Source of the DNA: Candidatus Pacearchaeota archaeon
GTDB taxonomy: Archaea; Nanobdellota; Nanobdellia; Pacearchaeales; GW2011-AR1
Reading direction: 5' to 3'
Assembly (NCBI GenBank): GCA_023475035.1
Contig: JAMCXF010000008.1
Coordinates: 2,643 to 37,089, forward strand
DNA: 34,447 nt
The position numbers and the translations under genes are program-made. The notes beneath the pieces were generated by a model, which was not told where the DNA came from, made no database searches, and worked only from the letters and a program-made list of their open reading frames with translations. Positions within the stretch are counted from its first letter, which is position 1, and every line of letters begins with the position of its first letter. Positions 8,211 to 17,584 of this stretch are shown in pieces.

Positions 8211-8888
8211 TTAATTTTTGACACTCAATTCCAAAATTAATTTCCCATTAGAAAGAGTGTAATCTTTTATCGGCAGATTTATCGGGATTATTTTTGTATA
8301 TGCTTTCTTTTTTCCAATCGCTTTTATTTCGATGCTGTTTTCAAGTTTGACTACAGAAACATCTTCTGTTGATTTTACTCCCGGCATTTCAAGTTCATAT
8401 ACAATTTTATCAGAAAATCTTCTGACATCTGTTTTAGGCTCTTCTCTCGGCAATGCAGAAAACTCTTTTGTCTTTTCTTTTGTGAAAAGGTTTGATTTGA
8501 ACTTTTTTGTTTTTTCTTCTTTTTCAGCAATTTTCTGATTATTCCCGAGCTGAGTAACTTTTATTTTTGGAGGGCCATTTCCGAAAGTTGAAATGCTTAT
8601 GCTTATTCCATCTTTTTTTATTTTTCTTGGCTCTTTGCTTTCTTTGAACAAGTCATTTTTTAACTGAGAATCCATTTCCTTGCTCAAATTTTTTATAAGT
8701 GAATTAAAAATTGAATTAAGTCCTGCAGGAAGCATTATGTCACTTGAAGACATGAAATTATCATCTTTCCCGAGCATTCCCCAGTCGTCGTTATTCCTGT
8801 CATCAATTTTGCTTCCGCAATAAGGGCAAAAGCTATATTTGTCTTCAATACTTTTTTTACATTTATTGCATTTATTTTTCTTAAACAT
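8211..8888 (-). CDS. Zinc-ribbon protein with C-terminal Hsp20/alpha-crystallin-like domain
   Basis: CNKCKKSIEDKYSFCPYCG at N-terminus; C-terminal YELEMPGVKSTEDVSVVKLENSIEIKAIGKKKAYTKIIPI. Confidence 0.75.
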   Translation of the reverse strand: MFKKNKCNKCKKSIEDKYSFCPYCGSKIDDRNNDDWGMLGKDDNFMSSSDIMLPAGLNSIFNSLIKNLSKEMDSQLKNDLFKESKEPRKIKKDGISISISTFGNGPPKIKVTQLGNNQKIAEKEEKTKKFKSNLFTKEKTKEFSALPREEPKTDVRRFSDKIVYELEMPGVKSTEDVSVVKLENSIEIKAIGKKKAYTKIIPINLPIKDYTLSNGKLILELSVKN

Positions 8889-8959
8889 TTGTAAAATTTT
8901 TCTTAAAACCCCAATATTTTATATCGAAATTCATTTAAATAATTTTGGTAGGGAAATTA

Positions 8960-9030
8960 TGCGCCGTTCGGGAATTGAACCCGACTCTAAACCTTGGGAA
9001 GGTTTCATTCTGCCGATGAACTAACAGCGC
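8960..9030 (-). tRNA. tRNA-Gly (anticodon CCC)
   Basis: GCGCTGT/ACGGCGC acceptor, AAACC-TTCCCAA-GGTTT anticodon arm, TCGGG-TTCAATT-CCCGA T-arm. Confidence 0.94.
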
Positions 9031-9152
9031 GGTAAGGCAACCAAGGTTTCCTTGACCCTCAACTTTCCTTTAAATTTCGCTCAAGACTGATTGGTTTTAT
9101 TCTTATTTTTTATTACAATAATTATTTAAATGCTTTAATTATAAATTTTCTT

Positions 9153-9542
9153 ATGGCTAAAAAGCTGGAAAAAAAATTTGAAGAATCCATAATCAAACCC
9201 GAAAGGCAGTTATTGTGGTATAAATTTTCCGAGGCAGACCCTGAAAGGCATTACTGGAATTTTCTTATCATAAATAAAGCTGAAGAAATTGAAAAAATAA
9301 AACAAAAATTGTATGACAATTTAAAACCTATAATATCTGAAAAAGTTATTTTCAAATCTCCTGTTATGGGGCAGGGGTATTTATTCTCGGAATTATTCTG
9401 CATAGAAAGCGCTGTTTGCGAGATTGATTTTTCCAGAATTTACAATGGAAGAGTAAAACATGATTCCAAACGGCTCTATCCAAGAAAAAAGAATAGCGGA
9501 TGGTATGATCTTGAAGACAAAATCCTCATCGGCGACATTTAG
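9153..9542 (+). CDS. Hypothetical protein (129 aa)
   Basis: Long ORF MAKKLEKKFEESIIKPERQLLWYKFSEADPERHYWNF...; upstream AT-rich promoter-like region. Confidence 0.7.
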   Translation: MAKKLEKKFEESIIKPERQLLWYKFSEADPERHYWNFLIINKAEEIEKIKQKLYDNLKPIISEKVIFKSPVMGQGYLFSELFCIESAVCEIDFSRIYNGRVKHDSKRLYPRKKNSGWYDLEDKILIGDI

Positions 9543-9576
9543 TTAATTTTTTATATTGTTTTTCTGTGTTATTCTT

Positions 9577-10980
9577 ATGAAAAAAAAATTTTATGTTACA
9601 ACAGCAATTGATTATCCGAATGCAGAGCCACATATAGGGCATGCTTACCAGAAAATTATAGCGGATGTTCTCGCACGATGGCATAAGCTTATCGGAGATG
9701 ATGTTTGGTTTTTGACTGGAACTGATGAGCACGGGAAAAAAATTCAGGAGACTGCAGAGAAAGCAGGGAAGTCTCCGAAGGAATTTGTCGACGAAGTTTC
9801 TAAAAAATTTAAGGAAGCGTGGAAATCTTTAGACATTAAATATGACAGATTCATAAGAACAACTGACAAAGACCACGAAAAACTTGTTCAGGAAGTTATC
9901 AAAAAATGTTACGATAACGGCGATATTTACAAAGGAGAATATGAGGGATGCTACTGTGTTGGCTGTGAAGGATACATAACTGAAAAAGATTTGGTTAATG
10001 GCGAATGTCCTTTTCATCCTGGAAAAAAAGTTCAGGTTTTAAAAGAAGAATCTTATTTTTTTAAGCTCAGCAAATATCAAAAATTTCTTTTGGATTTATA
10101 TAAAAAAAATCCTGACTTTATTCTGCCTCCTGAGAGAAGAAATGAAATAATAAACCGAGTTAAAGAAGGATTGAAAGATTTGAGCATTTCGAGAACGAGT
10201 TTTAATTGGGGAATTCCTTTTCCTCTTGATAAGAAACATATAACTTATGTTTGGTTTGATGCTCTTTTCAATTACGTTTCAGGTGCAGGAGAAAAACAAA
10301 AATATTGGCCTGCTAATCTTCATCTTCTTGGAAAAGACAATTCCTGGTTTCATTGCGTTTACTGGCCTGCATTTTTGAAATCAGCAGGATACAAATTGCC
10401 TGAGACTGTTTTTGTTCACGGATTTTTGACATTTAACGGACAGAAAATTTCCAAATCTTTAGGCAATGCAATCTCTCCAAAAATTCTTGCAGAGAAATAT
10501 GGTGCAGATACAATAAGATATTTTGTTTGCAGACAATTTCCTTTTGGCGACGGAGAAGACGGAGATTTTTCAGAAAAAGCTTTGATTGATAGACATAATA
10601 ATGAACTTGCTGACAAACTCGGGAATTTAGTTTCAAGAGTTGCTGCTTTGGCGGAGAAATATGGGATTGAGAAGACAGAGAACAAATTATTGAAAAAATT
10701 GAAATTAAAACAAATTGAAAAACATTTTGAGAAATATGAGTTTGATAAAGTGCTGAATGAAATTTTTGCATTTATTGATATTTGCAATGAATATGTTCAA
10801 AACAAAAAACCATGGGAAACTCACGATAAGAAAGTTCTTTATGAATTAGTTGAAAGCATAAGAGAAATTGCTAAATTGCTTTTACCATTTATTCCTTCAT
10901 CGGCAGAAAAAATCGCAAAGCAATTCAAGAACGACAAAATTAAAAAAGGCGAGATTTTATTTAGGAAAATAGAAAAATGA
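9577..10980 (+). CDS. metG: Methionyl-tRNA synthetase, catalytic chain
   Basis: AIDYPNAEPHIGHAYQKIIADVLARW, CVGC...CPFHPG zinc site, GQKISKSLGN; ATG at 9577 preferred. Confidence 0.95.
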   Translation: MKKKFYVTTAIDYPNAEPHIGHAYQKIIADVLARWHKLIGDDVWFLTGTDEHGKKIQETAEKAGKSPKEFVDEVSKKFKEAWKSLDIKYDRFIRTTDKDHEKLVQEVIKKCYDNGDIYKGEYEGCYCVGCEGYITEKDLVNGECPFHPGKKVQVLKEESYFFKLSKYQKFLLDLYKKNPDFILPPERRNEIINRVKEGLKDLSISRTSFNWGIPFPLDKKHITYVWFDALFNYVSGAGEKQKYWPANLHLLGKDNSWFHCVYWPAFLKSAGYKLPETVFVHGFLTFNGQKISKSLGNAISPKILAEKYGADTIRYFVCRQFPFGDGEDGDFSEKALIDRHNNELADKLGNLVSRVAALAEKYGIEKTENKLLKKLKLKQIEKHFEKYEFDKVLNEIFAFIDICNEYVQNKKPWETHDKKVLYELVESIREIAKLLLPFIPSSAEKIAKQFKNDKIKKGEILFRKIEK

Positions 10981-11029
10981 GACTGCAAATAGAAAATTCG
11001 CCGTTCATTCGCCAGGAGGAACCCGCCAA

Positions 11030-11368
11030 ATGAAACCCGAAATTTCCTACGAAGATTTTGAAAAACTTGACTTGCGAGTTGCAGAAATAATTGACGCAGA
11101 AGAAATTGCAGGCGCTGATAAACTTTGGAAATTAAAAATTGATGCTGGAGAATTGGGAGAAAGAACAATTTGTGCAGGAATAAAACAATATTATCCAAAA
11201 GAGGATTTAGTTGGGAAGAAAATTATTTTGCTTGCAAACCTTGCGCCGAGAAAACTGAAAGGAATTGAAAGTCGGGGAATGCTTCTTGCAGCTTCGACAG
11301 AAAATCACGAAGAAGTAGTTTTGCTTTCGCCTGAAAGTGATATTGAGAACGGGAGTAGGGTTAGTTAA
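11030..11368 (+). CDS. Stand-alone tRNA-binding domain (EMAP/MetRS-beta-like)
   Basis: ISYEDFEKLDLRVAEIIDAEEIAGADKLWKLKIDAG...RTICAGIKQYY...ANLAPRKLKGIESRGMLLAAS; preceded by AGGAGG at 11014-11019. Confidence 0.93.
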   Translation: MKPEISYEDFEKLDLRVAEIIDAEEIAGADKLWKLKIDAGELGERTICAGIKQYYPKEDLVGKKIILLANLAPRKLKGIESRGMLLAASTENHEEVVLLSPESDIENGSRVS

Positions 11369-12136
11369 TTATTTTTTTCTTCTGAAAATTATTTCCCAAA
11401 TTGTTGGCTTGTCTTTGTCAGAATCGTAATAAATCCCCAAAATTTTTGAAGCAATTTCTTTGTAAGCCCGTGAAGCGCTGCTTTTTGGATGTGTATGGAT
11501 AACAGCATCTTTCATGCTTAATGACCTTTGCACTGAAATATCTTCGGGAACCATTCCTAAAATAGGAACCTCAAGCATTTCTTTTACTATTTCCGGCTGC
11601 ATTTCAATATCGTTCTTTTTTACTCTGGTGACTATCACTCCTGAAACTGATTTCTTTAATTGTTCTGCAACTTTTATTGCTTTTAATGCATCTGTTATCG
11701 CGGGCATTTCTGGGTTTGTAACTATAATAAGCTCATCTGCCATGCTTATTGTTGAAAGTGCTTCATGTCCTAATCCTGCTGCGCTGTCAACTATAATATA
11801 ATCAGAAATTTTTTTGAAGTCTTCTCTAAAATCGCTTATTTTTTCGGGTTTGATTTTGCTTAATTCTTTTATTGACAAAGAAGAAGGCATTATCTTTATT
11901 CCTGATTCGTGCTCGTAAACTGCTTCATAAGCATCGGCTTTTCCAGAAAGAACGTGATTTAGGTTTACAGGAACTTCTGGAGAATTAAGGTGTATTCCGA
12001 CGTTCGGGGTTGTCAGATTGCCGTCGATTACAAGAACATCTTTGCCGAAAAAGTTTATTGCAGCCCCTAAATTTATTGCAGTGGTTGTTTTTCCAACGCC
12101 ACCTTTACCAGACGTAATCACAATTATTTTCTTCAT
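11369..12136 (-). CDS. minD: MinD/ParA-family P-loop ATPase
   Basis: MKKIIVITSGKGGVGKTTTAINLGAA (deviant Walker A), DYIIVDSAAGLG. Confidence 0.92.
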   Translation of the reverse strand: MKKIIVITSGKGGVGKTTTAINLGAAINFFGKDVLVIDGNLTTPNVGIHLNSPEVPVNLNHVLSGKADAYEAVYEHESGIKIMPSSLSIKELSKIKPEKISDFREDFKKISDYIIVDSAAGLGHEALSTISMADELIIVTNPEMPAITDALKAIKVAEQLKKSVSGVIVTRVKKNDIEMQPEIVKEMLEVPILGMVPEDISVQRSLSMKDAVIHTHPKSSASRAYKEIASKILGIYYDSDKDKPTIWEIIFRRKK

Positions 12137-12156
12137 TTTAAAGTGTAGAAACTATT

Positions 12157-12597
12157 CTACGATGAAAGAAATTGCTTAACCTTGCTTATAAATTTTTCTA
12201 ACATCTCTGCGTATTCTTTAAGTTTCTCCAAATTTACATCTATTTCTTTTCCCTGATAAAAAATCTTGAGAGTTACATTTTTTCTGAACTCGCCAATTCG
12301 TTCTATTCTTAACTCCTTGATTTTTTTGAACATTTCATACAAGTCAATAACTTCCAAAAATTCTTTATCTTTCTTGAACAATTCTCTTATTTCCTTAATT
12401 TGCCCGACAGGATTTGTTGGAACTGATGAAATTTTTTTTCTTTTTTTTGCGTGCTCGAGAATTCTTTCAATGCTTGTTTCAATCATCCTTCTCCAACGGA
12501 AAAGCAAATTCACAATTACGTCGCAAGTTTTTGTGTACTTGAGACTGACATACAGCAGATGGTCTGCACTAATTTTTTCTTGAATTATTTCTTCCAT
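12157..12597 (-). CDS. Hypothetical mostly helical protein (146 aa)
   Basis: SADHLLYVSLKYTKTCDVIVNLLFRWRRMIETSIERILEHAKKRKK...; helical heptad-like C-terminus. Confidence 0.75.
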   Translation of the reverse strand: MEEIIQEKISADHLLYVSLKYTKTCDVIVNLLFRWRRMIETSIERILEHAKKRKKISSVPTNPVGQIKEIRELFKKDKEFLEVIDLYEMFKKIKELRIERIGEFRKNVTLKIFYQGKEIDVNLEKLKEYAEMLEKFISKVKQFLSS

Positions 12598-12652
12598 AAC
12601 CCCTCAGAAGTATAATTTCATAGTGTGAGGAAGTATTTATATCTTTTGAAAT

Positions 12653-12985
12653 TTAAGACAATTTCAAAATTGCTTCAGCCAAATCACCTGTTTCTTCAAG
12701 AGTTTTTTTTGCTTCAGATTCCGAAACACCTGTTTTTTCCATAATAACTTTTATGTCTTCCTCTGAGAAACTAGTTTCTTCTGAAACCTCGCCTGAAATT
12801 TGGAAAGATTCCTGTCCCTGCATTTTTATTTTTGTTACAGAAGGATTATTTATCACAATCTTGTTTCCGTCCTCTTTTTCTATTATCACTTTTGATGCGG
12901 GAATTTCTGTTTGATTTATTCCCATCTGTTTCATAACAGCCTGCATTTGCTTGGGGTTTATTCCTGGAAACATTTTATTTAACAA
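12653..12985 (-). CDS. nac: Nascent polypeptide-associated complex protein (alpha-NAC type)
   Basis: 110 aa, GINPKQMQAVMKQMGI, KIVINNPSVTKIKMQGQESFQISGE, C-terminal UBA (DIKVIMEKTGVSESEAKKTLEETGDLAEAI). Confidence 0.95.
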   Translation of the reverse strand: MLNKMFPGINPKQMQAVMKQMGINQTEIPASKVIIEKEDGNKIVINNPSVTKIKMQGQESFQISGEVSEETSFSEEDIKVIMEKTGVSESEAKKTLEETGDLAEAILKLS

Positions 12986-13133
12986 AAAGTCCTAATGCTA
13001 TCCTGAAGATAACCAAAAGAATTACAAATATAACTACGTGGACGGGTTTCAGGTTTAATTTGCTCTCGTATTCTTCTTTGAATTTGACTAATCCGCCTAT
13101 TCCAGAGGGCATGTTTACATTGCTGTCTGCCAT
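12975..13133 (-). CDS. Preprotein translocase Sec61-beta/SecG-type subunit (52 aa), below ORF-track cutoff
   Basis: MADSNVNMPSGIGGLVKFKEEYESKLNLKPVHVVIFVILLVIFRIALGLFVK: conserved MPSG-GGL motif plus one TM; overlaps the NAC start by 11 nt. Confidence 0.9.
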   Translation of the reverse strand: MADSNVNMPSGIGGLVKFKEEYESKLNLKPVHVVIFVILLVIFRIALGLFVK

Positions 13134-13186
13134 AATTTAATTAAAAGGATAAGGTATTTAAAAGTTTCTTGATTGTTCTTTTTATG

Positions 13187-15553
13187 ACTATAAATGACAT
13201 TAAAAACTGGAATATTGAACTTGAAAAAAAGATTACTGACAAATGGAAATCCTCGGAATTGTACAAATTTGACATAAAAACCAAAAAGAAAATTTATTCT
13301 ATAGATACGCCACCGCCATATGTCAATGCTCCTGTTCACATAGGACAGGCGATAACTTATTGTTATATGGATTTTTTTGCTCGATACCGAAGAATGAAAG
13401 GATCTGAAGTTATCTTCCCTTTAGGTTTGGACAGAAATGGTTTGCCTATTGAAATGGCTGCTGAAAAAGCATTTGGGATTTCTCCCTTCAAAGATGGCCG
13501 AGACAAATTTATTGAAGCATGCAAAAAACTTTTGGAACAGACTTCTTCTGAAACTCAAGATACTTTTGCAAAATTAGGAATTTCATTTACTTCATACAAA
13601 GAAGGAAATCACATTGGAGCAGTTTACAAAACAGATTCTTCAGAATATCGAAAAATAACTCAGACAACTTTCATTGAACTTTTCAAAAAAGGTTTAATCT
13701 ATGAAGATAACCGAATAAATAATTGGGACTCAAAATTGCAGACAACTATAGCTGATTCTGAAATTGAATATAAGGATATTCCTTCAACTTTTAATTTTGT
13801 GAAGTGGAAAGTCAAGGAAACAAGGGAAGATATAATCATTGCGACAACGAGGCCTGAACTAATCTGCACTTGCGGAATGGTAATCTTCAATCCTTCTGAC
13901 AAAAGATATAAACATCTCGATGGCAAAACAGCAATTTCTCCGATATTTAACAGGGAAGTTCCAATAAGAGCAAACAAAACTGCTGATATTGAAAAAGGAA
14001 CTGGAATTGTGATGATGTGCTCTGCAGGAGATTTATCTGATATCCAATTTTTCAGGGAACAAAATCTTGAACCGAAAATTGCAATTAACATTGACGGCAC
14101 TATGAACGAAAATGCGGGAATTCTAAAAGGATTAAAAGTAAAAGATGCGAGACAAAAAATAATCGAACTTCTAAAGGAAAAAAAATTACTTGTTAAACAG
14201 GAACATATTACTCACAGAACTCCTATATCTGAAAGAAGCGGCGCTGAAATTGAATTTATTCAAATGCCTGAGTTTTATCTGAAACAAATTGAATTCAAAG
14301 CTGAAATAAAAAAGACTGCAGATAAAATTAATTTTTATCCGAAAGAAGCAAGAAAAATTCTTGATGACTGGATCGATTCAATAAAAATTGACTGGCCTAT
14401 TTCAAGAAGAAGATTTTTTTTTGTCTCGCCACCGTTATGGAAATCAGGAGAATTTATTGCTCTTGGAAAAACAGGAGAATATTATGAACCCTGGAAAGAA
14501 TCTCCTAAGAAAGATTTTGAAGTTTTCAAAGATGGAAAAAAGGCTGGAACAGTAAATGATTTCAAGAATCTGAAATGGGAAGGAGAAACAAGAGTTTTGG
14601 ATACATGGATGGATTCTTCCATCTCTGAACTTGTGATGTTGAAATACAAAACTAATGATGAATTTTTCAGAAAAACTTATCCTGCAAATCTCAGGCCTCA
14701 GGGAAAAGAGATTATCAGGACTTGGTTATATTACACTTTGTTAAGAGGTTATCTTGAAACAAAAAAACCCTGCTTTAAGGACGTATGGATTAATCAGCAT
14801 ATCGTCGACAAACAGGGATATAAAATGTCAAAATCAAAAGGTAATGTAATTGACCCTCAAAAACTTTTGAAACTTTACGGGGCTGAAGCAATTAGGTTAT
14901 GGGCTTCAATTGAGGGGGACTTGTCAAAACAGGATTTGAAATGTTCTGAAGAAAAAATTAATGCCGAAACAAAAACATTAAACAAAATTTTGAACATCGC
15001 AAAATTTGTAACTCTTTTTGAAAAACCTTCAAAGGCAAAAATAACTGATTTTGATAGATTATTTATTGATTATATTGAAGATTTAACAAAGAGAACTGAT
15101 GAGTATTATGAAAATTACGACTTTTACCATCCTGCTTTGGAATTGCGGAGATTCCTTTGGGAAATTTTTGCTTCACATTATCTTGAGAATGTAAAATCAA
15201 GAGCTTATAATCAAGAAAATAGGTTTTCAAAAGAAGAAAGCAATTCTGCAAAATATACTCTTCATTACCTGTTTGACAGATTCTTAATTCTGATTCATCC
15301 GATTATTCCCCAGATAACTTCAATGATTGCTGAAGATAAGGGCATTAATTTGCTGAAAGAAAATTTTCCTAACCCTGCAAAATCAAAACCTAATATTAAA
15401 TTAATGGAATCTCTTATTGAATTTAATTCAAATGTTTGGAAAGAGAAAAAGGAAAAAGGAGTTAGTCTGAGAAATGAGATTGAGGGAATTAAAATTCCTA
15501 AAGAGTTAAAAGCATTTGAAAAAGACTTAATTGCAACACACAATATCAAATGA
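13187..15553 (+). CDS. valS: Valyl-tRNA synthetase (class Ia; reduced Zn knuckle)
   Basis: TPPPYVNAPVHIGQ (HIGH variant), DWPISRRRFF, KMSKSKGN, VIFPLGLDRNGLPIE; ATG at 13187 preferred (MTINDIKNW). Confidence 0.82.
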   Translation, partial: TINDIKNWNIELEKKITDKWKSSELYKFDIKTKKKIYSIDTPPPYVNAPVHIGQAITYCYMDFFARYRRMKGSEVIFPLGLDRNGLPIEMAAEKAFGISPFKDGRDKFIEACKKLLEQTSSETQDTFAKLGISFTSYKEGNHIGAVYKTDSSEYRKITQTTFIELFKKGLIYEDNRINNWDSKLQTTIADSEIEYKDIPSTFNFVKWKVKETREDIIIATTRPELICTCGMVIFNPSDKRYKHLDGKTAISPIFNREVPIRANKTADIEKGTGIVMMCSAGDLSDIQFFREQNLEPKIAINIDGTMNENAGILKGLKVKDARQKIIELLKEKKLLVKQEHITHRTPISERSGAEIEFIQMPEFYLKQIEFKAEIKKTADKINFYPKEARKILDDWIDSIKIDWPISRRRFFFVSPPLWKSGEFIALGKTGEYYEPWKESPKKDFEVFKDGKKAGTVNDFKNLKWEGETRVLDTWMDSSISELVMLKYKTNDEFFRKTYPANLRPQGKEIIRTWLYYTLLRGYLETKKPCFKDVWINQHIVDKQGYKMSKSKGNVIDPQKLLKLYGAEAIRLWASIEGDLSKQDLKCSEEKINAETKTLNKILNIAKFVTLFEKPSKAKITDFDRLFIDYIEDLTKRTDEYYENYDFYHPALELRRFLWEIFASHYLENVKSRAYNQENRFSKEESNSAKYTLHYLFDRFLILIHPIIPQITSMIAEDKGINLLKENFPNPAKSKPNIKLMESLIEFNSNVWKEKKEKGVSLRNEIEGIKIPKELKAFEKDLIATHNIK

Positions 15554-16638
15554 AACTAACTATCGACGAATTAAGAGAAAAAGTCACTGAACTTGAAAGC
15601 CACAAAGGAAGGCATACAGAACTGATAAGCGTTTACATTCCTGCGGGTTATGATGTGAATTCTGTGCAAAGGCAGTTAGAAGCAGAAAAATCAACTGCTA
15701 AAAATATCAAGTCAACCACGACGAGAAACAATGTTACTGAAGCTCTTGAAAAAATTGTCCGTTACCTTAAGGGTTTGAAAAAAACTCCTGAAAATGGGCT
15801 TGTTCTTTTTGCTGGGAATGTTTCAAAAGTTGAGGGACAAATGGATCTGCAGTTATGGGATATTGAGCCGCCGCAGGTTCTGAAAAACAGGATGTACCGA
15901 TGCGACAAGGAATTTGTTCTTGAACCTTTGAGAGTAATGCTTGAAGTTTCGGAAATTTTTGGGCTTTTAGTCATGGACAGAAAAGAAGCAACAATAGGAA
16001 TGCTTGAAGGAAAGCGAATTGAAGTTTTGCAGAAAATGACTTCAGGTGTTCCGAGCAAAGTCAGGGCAGGAGGGCAGTCAAGCCAGAGATTCCACAGAAT
16101 AACAGAAGGATTGACAAAAGAGTTTTACAAAAGAATTTCAGAAGAAATGAAAAAAATATTTTTTGAGATGCCTAAATTAAAAGGAATTTTAGTCGGAGGG
16201 CCGATTCCTACAAAAGATGAATTTCTCGACGGAGAATATCTTCCCACAAAACTGCAGGAAAAAGTAATCGGCAGAATTGACATTGGAGATTCAGATGAAT
16301 CAGGGCTTAAGGAATTAGTTGAAAAATCAAGAGATTTATTAGCAGGACAGGAAATTGTCCGAGAGAAAAAAATTCTTGAGAATTTTTTTGAAAATCTCGG
16401 AGAGAAACCGGAATTAACTTTTTACAAGGAAAGTGATGTAAGGAAAGCACTGCAATACGGAGCTGTTGAAACTCTGATTTTATCAAAATCTTTTGACAAA
16501 CAAACCATGAAAGAATTTTCAGACATGGCAGAAAATATAGGCTCTAACATTGAAATTGTTTCCACAGAAACCACGGAAGGCGAACAATTCAATAACCTCT
16601 CAGGAGTCGGCGCGATTTTGAGGTTTAAGGTTCGTTAA
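15550..16638 (+). CDS. prf1: Peptide chain release factor aRF1
   Basis: TAKNIKS and GGQSSQRF motifs; 362 aa; overlaps valS by 4 nt. Confidence 0.95.
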   Translation: MKLTIDELREKVTELESHKGRHTELISVYIPAGYDVNSVQRQLEAEKSTAKNIKSTTTRNNVTEALEKIVRYLKGLKKTPENGLVLFAGNVSKVEGQMDLQLWDIEPPQVLKNRMYRCDKEFVLEPLRVMLEVSEIFGLLVMDRKEATIGMLEGKRIEVLQKMTSGVPSKVRAGGQSSQRFHRITEGLTKEFYKRISEEMKKIFFEMPKLKGILVGGPIPTKDEFLDGEYLPTKLQEKVIGRIDIGDSDESGLKELVEKSRDLLAGQEIVREKKILENFFENLGEKPELTFYKESDVRKALQYGAVETLILSKSFDKQTMKEFSDMAENIGSNIEIVSTETTEGEQFNNLSGVGAILRFKVR

Positions 16639-16683
16639 TTTCAACTTCATAAATTTTTTAAACATTCAATTTATCTTTCTCCG

Positions 16684-16950
16684 ATGGAAAAATATAATGC
16701 TACTTACATTGAACTTTTGATGAAACTGTACAGCTCTGAACGTCCTGTTCATTGCTCTTACCTAGCTGAAGATTCTTTAACAACAGGCAAAAATCTTCTT
16801 GCTTATGCACATTTTTTAATTGAAAAAGGACTTGTTGAAAAAGTTAAGATATTTCATACAGATAGAGATTCTCCCTGCTTCAGGATTTCTGAAAAAGGAA
16901 AAATATTTGTTGAGAAGATTCTGGATAATTTCCCGTTAATCGGGGATTAA
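16684..16950 (+). CDS. Small winged-helix-like protein (88 aa)
   Basis: MEKYNATYIELLMKLYSSERPVHCSYLAEDSLTTGKNLLAYAHFLIEKGLVEKVKIFHTDRDSPCFRISEKGKIFVEKIL; wHTH-like pattern. Confidence 0.7.
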   Translation: MEKYNATYIELLMKLYSSERPVHCSYLAEDSLTTGKNLLAYAHFLIEKGLVEKVKIFHTDRDSPCFRISEKGKIFVEKILDNFPLIGD

Positions 16951-17005
16951 AAAAGGATGTCCCATTAATGAATAAATTTAAATTGACATTTTCTTTTTTA
17001 ATATA

Positions 17006-17560
17006 ATGGATGCTACAAGCAGCACTTTAAATGAAATTGATGAAGCGCGGGAAAAAGAAGATTTGAAAAAACTTGAGGCAGTTTTTTTTGTTGCAGGAAG
17101 ATTTCTCAACATGCAGGAATTGATTTCTCTTACAGACATTAATCCGATAATCCTTGAAGAACTTATAGAAAAACTTGAGGAAAAATATGACGAGGATGAT
17201 TCTGCGATTGAAATTGTCGAAAAAAACAAGATGTGGAAGATGGATGTAAAACCCGCGTATCACGGAATAATCAATAAACTTGCAGGAGGGAAGTCGGAAT
17301 TTTCAAAGGCAGAACAGGAAACTCTTGCTATCATTGCTTACAAGCAACCCATCAAACAGTCTGTGATAATAAAAATAAGGGGAAACAAGGCATATGACCA
17401 TATAAAGAAATTTGAGGATTTAGAACTAATCAAGAAAAAAAGAATTGGGCATACGCATGAACTTTCTTTATCAGACGATTTTTATGACTACTTTGCATTT
17501 CAAGATACAGACAAGAAATATGCTGAAAATCCCGTTCAAATGAACCACGAAAATCTTTAA
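17006..17560 (+). CDS. scpB: Segregation and condensation protein ScpB-like
   Basis: LEAVFFVAGRFLNMQELISLT...LEEKYDEDDSAIEIVEKNKMWKMDVKPAYH...FSKAEQETLAIIAYKQPIKQSVIIKIRGNKAYDHIKKFEDLELIKKKRIGHTHELSLSDDFYDYF. Confidence 0.92.
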   Translation: MDATSSTLNEIDEAREKEDLKKLEAVFFVAGRFLNMQELISLTDINPIILEELIEKLEEKYDEDDSAIEIVEKNKMWKMDVKPAYHGIINKLAGGKSEFSKAEQETLAIIAYKQPIKQSVIIKIRGNKAYDHIKKFEDLELIKKKRIGHTHELSLSDDFYDYFAFQDTDKKYAENPVQMNHENL

Positions 17561-17584
17561 AAATTATTAATCCTGCAGAGTGAA

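Noticed and set aside
8839-9024. 61-aa plus-strand ORF
   Set aside because: Overlaps tRNA-Gly and the start of the zinc-ribbon gene; the translation (GIEPDSKPWEGFILPMN) derives from the tRNA complement.
9031-9152. Possible ncRNA or C/D-box RNA between tRNA-Gly and 9153, with a short CAAGG-TTT-CCTTG hairpin
   Set aside because: Only a 5-bp stem and no convincing C/D or H/ACA boxes.
10416-11198. Minus-strand ORFs opposite metG and the tRNA-binding domain
   Set aside because: Antisense shadows with Phe/Ser/Leu-rich composition; no family resemblance.
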